DNA from: Mycobacterium sp.
GTDB taxonomy: Bacteria; Actinomycetota; Actinomycetes; Mycobacteriales; Mycobacteriaceae
Assembly: GCA_025966225.1 (NCBI GenBank)
Contig: JAOPVI010000423.1
Span: forward strand, 1-32,695
Length of the DNA stretch: 32,695 bases
Direction of reading: 5' to 3'
Made by a program: the position numbers and the translations under genes. Positions within the stretch are counted from its first letter, which is position 1, and every line of letters begins with the position of its first letter. The notes under the pieces are model-generated. The model was not told the origin of the DNA, did no database searches, and worked only from the letters and a program-made list of their open reading frames with translations. Below, piece after piece: positions 32,573 to 32,695 of the stretch.

Positions 32573-32695
32573 CTAGGGGGTCACTGGCCAGTCCCACACG
32601 GACATGTCGCCCCGCGGGTAGTTCATGCAGACGTCGGTGGCCTTGGCCGCGACGCCCTTGTTGTTGAAGAACAGCTTGGCCCAGTTGCCCCAGTG
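32573..32695 (-). CDS. 3' end of a convergent gene, product unknown
   Basis: The last 123 bases read on the minus strand as an uninterrupted frame of 40 codons plus TAG. Text: [20 protein letters not shown], then [20 protein letters not shown]. The codon use is clearly coding, the terminator hairpin sits just after the stop, and no alternative reading is better. The gene runs out of the window. The Trp/Asn/Lys-rich tail suggests an exported or envelope protein, but I do not recognise the family. Confidence 0.65.
   Translation of the reverse strand, partial: HWGNWAKLFFNNKGVAAKATDVCMNYPRGDMSVWDWPVTP

Overview
The window looks like a chromosomal segment of a mycobacterium, probably a fast-growing environmental species (Mycolicibacterium-like). 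It is strongly GC-rich and uses GTG starts often. Its families are typical of the genus: a PE-PPE domain exported protein, an MmpL transporter, DUF732, a transmembrane Ser/Thr kinase of the PknE/PknF type, the cadI and ArsR-type regulator pair, a PaiB-like protein, a CaiB/BaiF CoA-transferase, an LLM-class oxidoreductase, KstD-like FAD enzymes and many lipoproteins. This assignment rests on recognised protein families, not on a database search. No tRNA, rRNA, CRISPR array, intact insertion sequence or replication origin was seen.

Layout. Bases 1-5244 hold the 3' end of a CoA-transferase gene, a secreted PE-PPE hydrolase, an orphan TctC-type lipoprotein, a hypothetical gene, a lipoprotein lytic transglycosylase and a DUF732 exported protein. 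Bases 5342-10708 mix sound small genes with gene debris. The sound genes are cadI, its divergent ArsR-family regulator, a previously hidden 56-residue Cys/His-rich metal-binding-type protein, paiB and a small exported protein. The debris is a kinase that lost its N-lobe, a P-loop kinase with compensating frameshifts, a transporter N-terminus, a BRCT-like tail and a decayed hypothetical gene.

Bases 10698-18763 form a divergent catabolic or tailoring locus around an IclR-type regulator. The left arm reads sulfotransferase, alkylsulfatase-like MBL hydrolase, SDR, VOC protein, LLM oxidoreductase. The right arm reads IclR, SDR, KstD-like flavoprotein. Nearly all genes are joined by 4-nt stop/start overlaps, and the shared spacer carries a palindrome plus a repeated half-site. 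Its substrate is unknown; a hydrophobic alcohol or ketone, possibly sulfated, is my inference.

Bases 18799-24368 hold an MmpL transporter with a tandem 17-bp repeat upstream, a DUF885 lipoprotein and a hemolysin III/PAQR membrane protein. Bases 24618-29606 are a complete dipeptide/oligopeptide-type ABC importer operon (binding lipoprotein, two permeases, fused double ATPase), with every junction overlapping by 4 nt. Bases 29712-32695 hold a septum-formation-type lipoprotein, a long Pro/Ala-rich exported protein with a C-terminal membrane anchor, a strong bidirectional terminator hairpin and the 3' end of a convergent gene that runs off the window.
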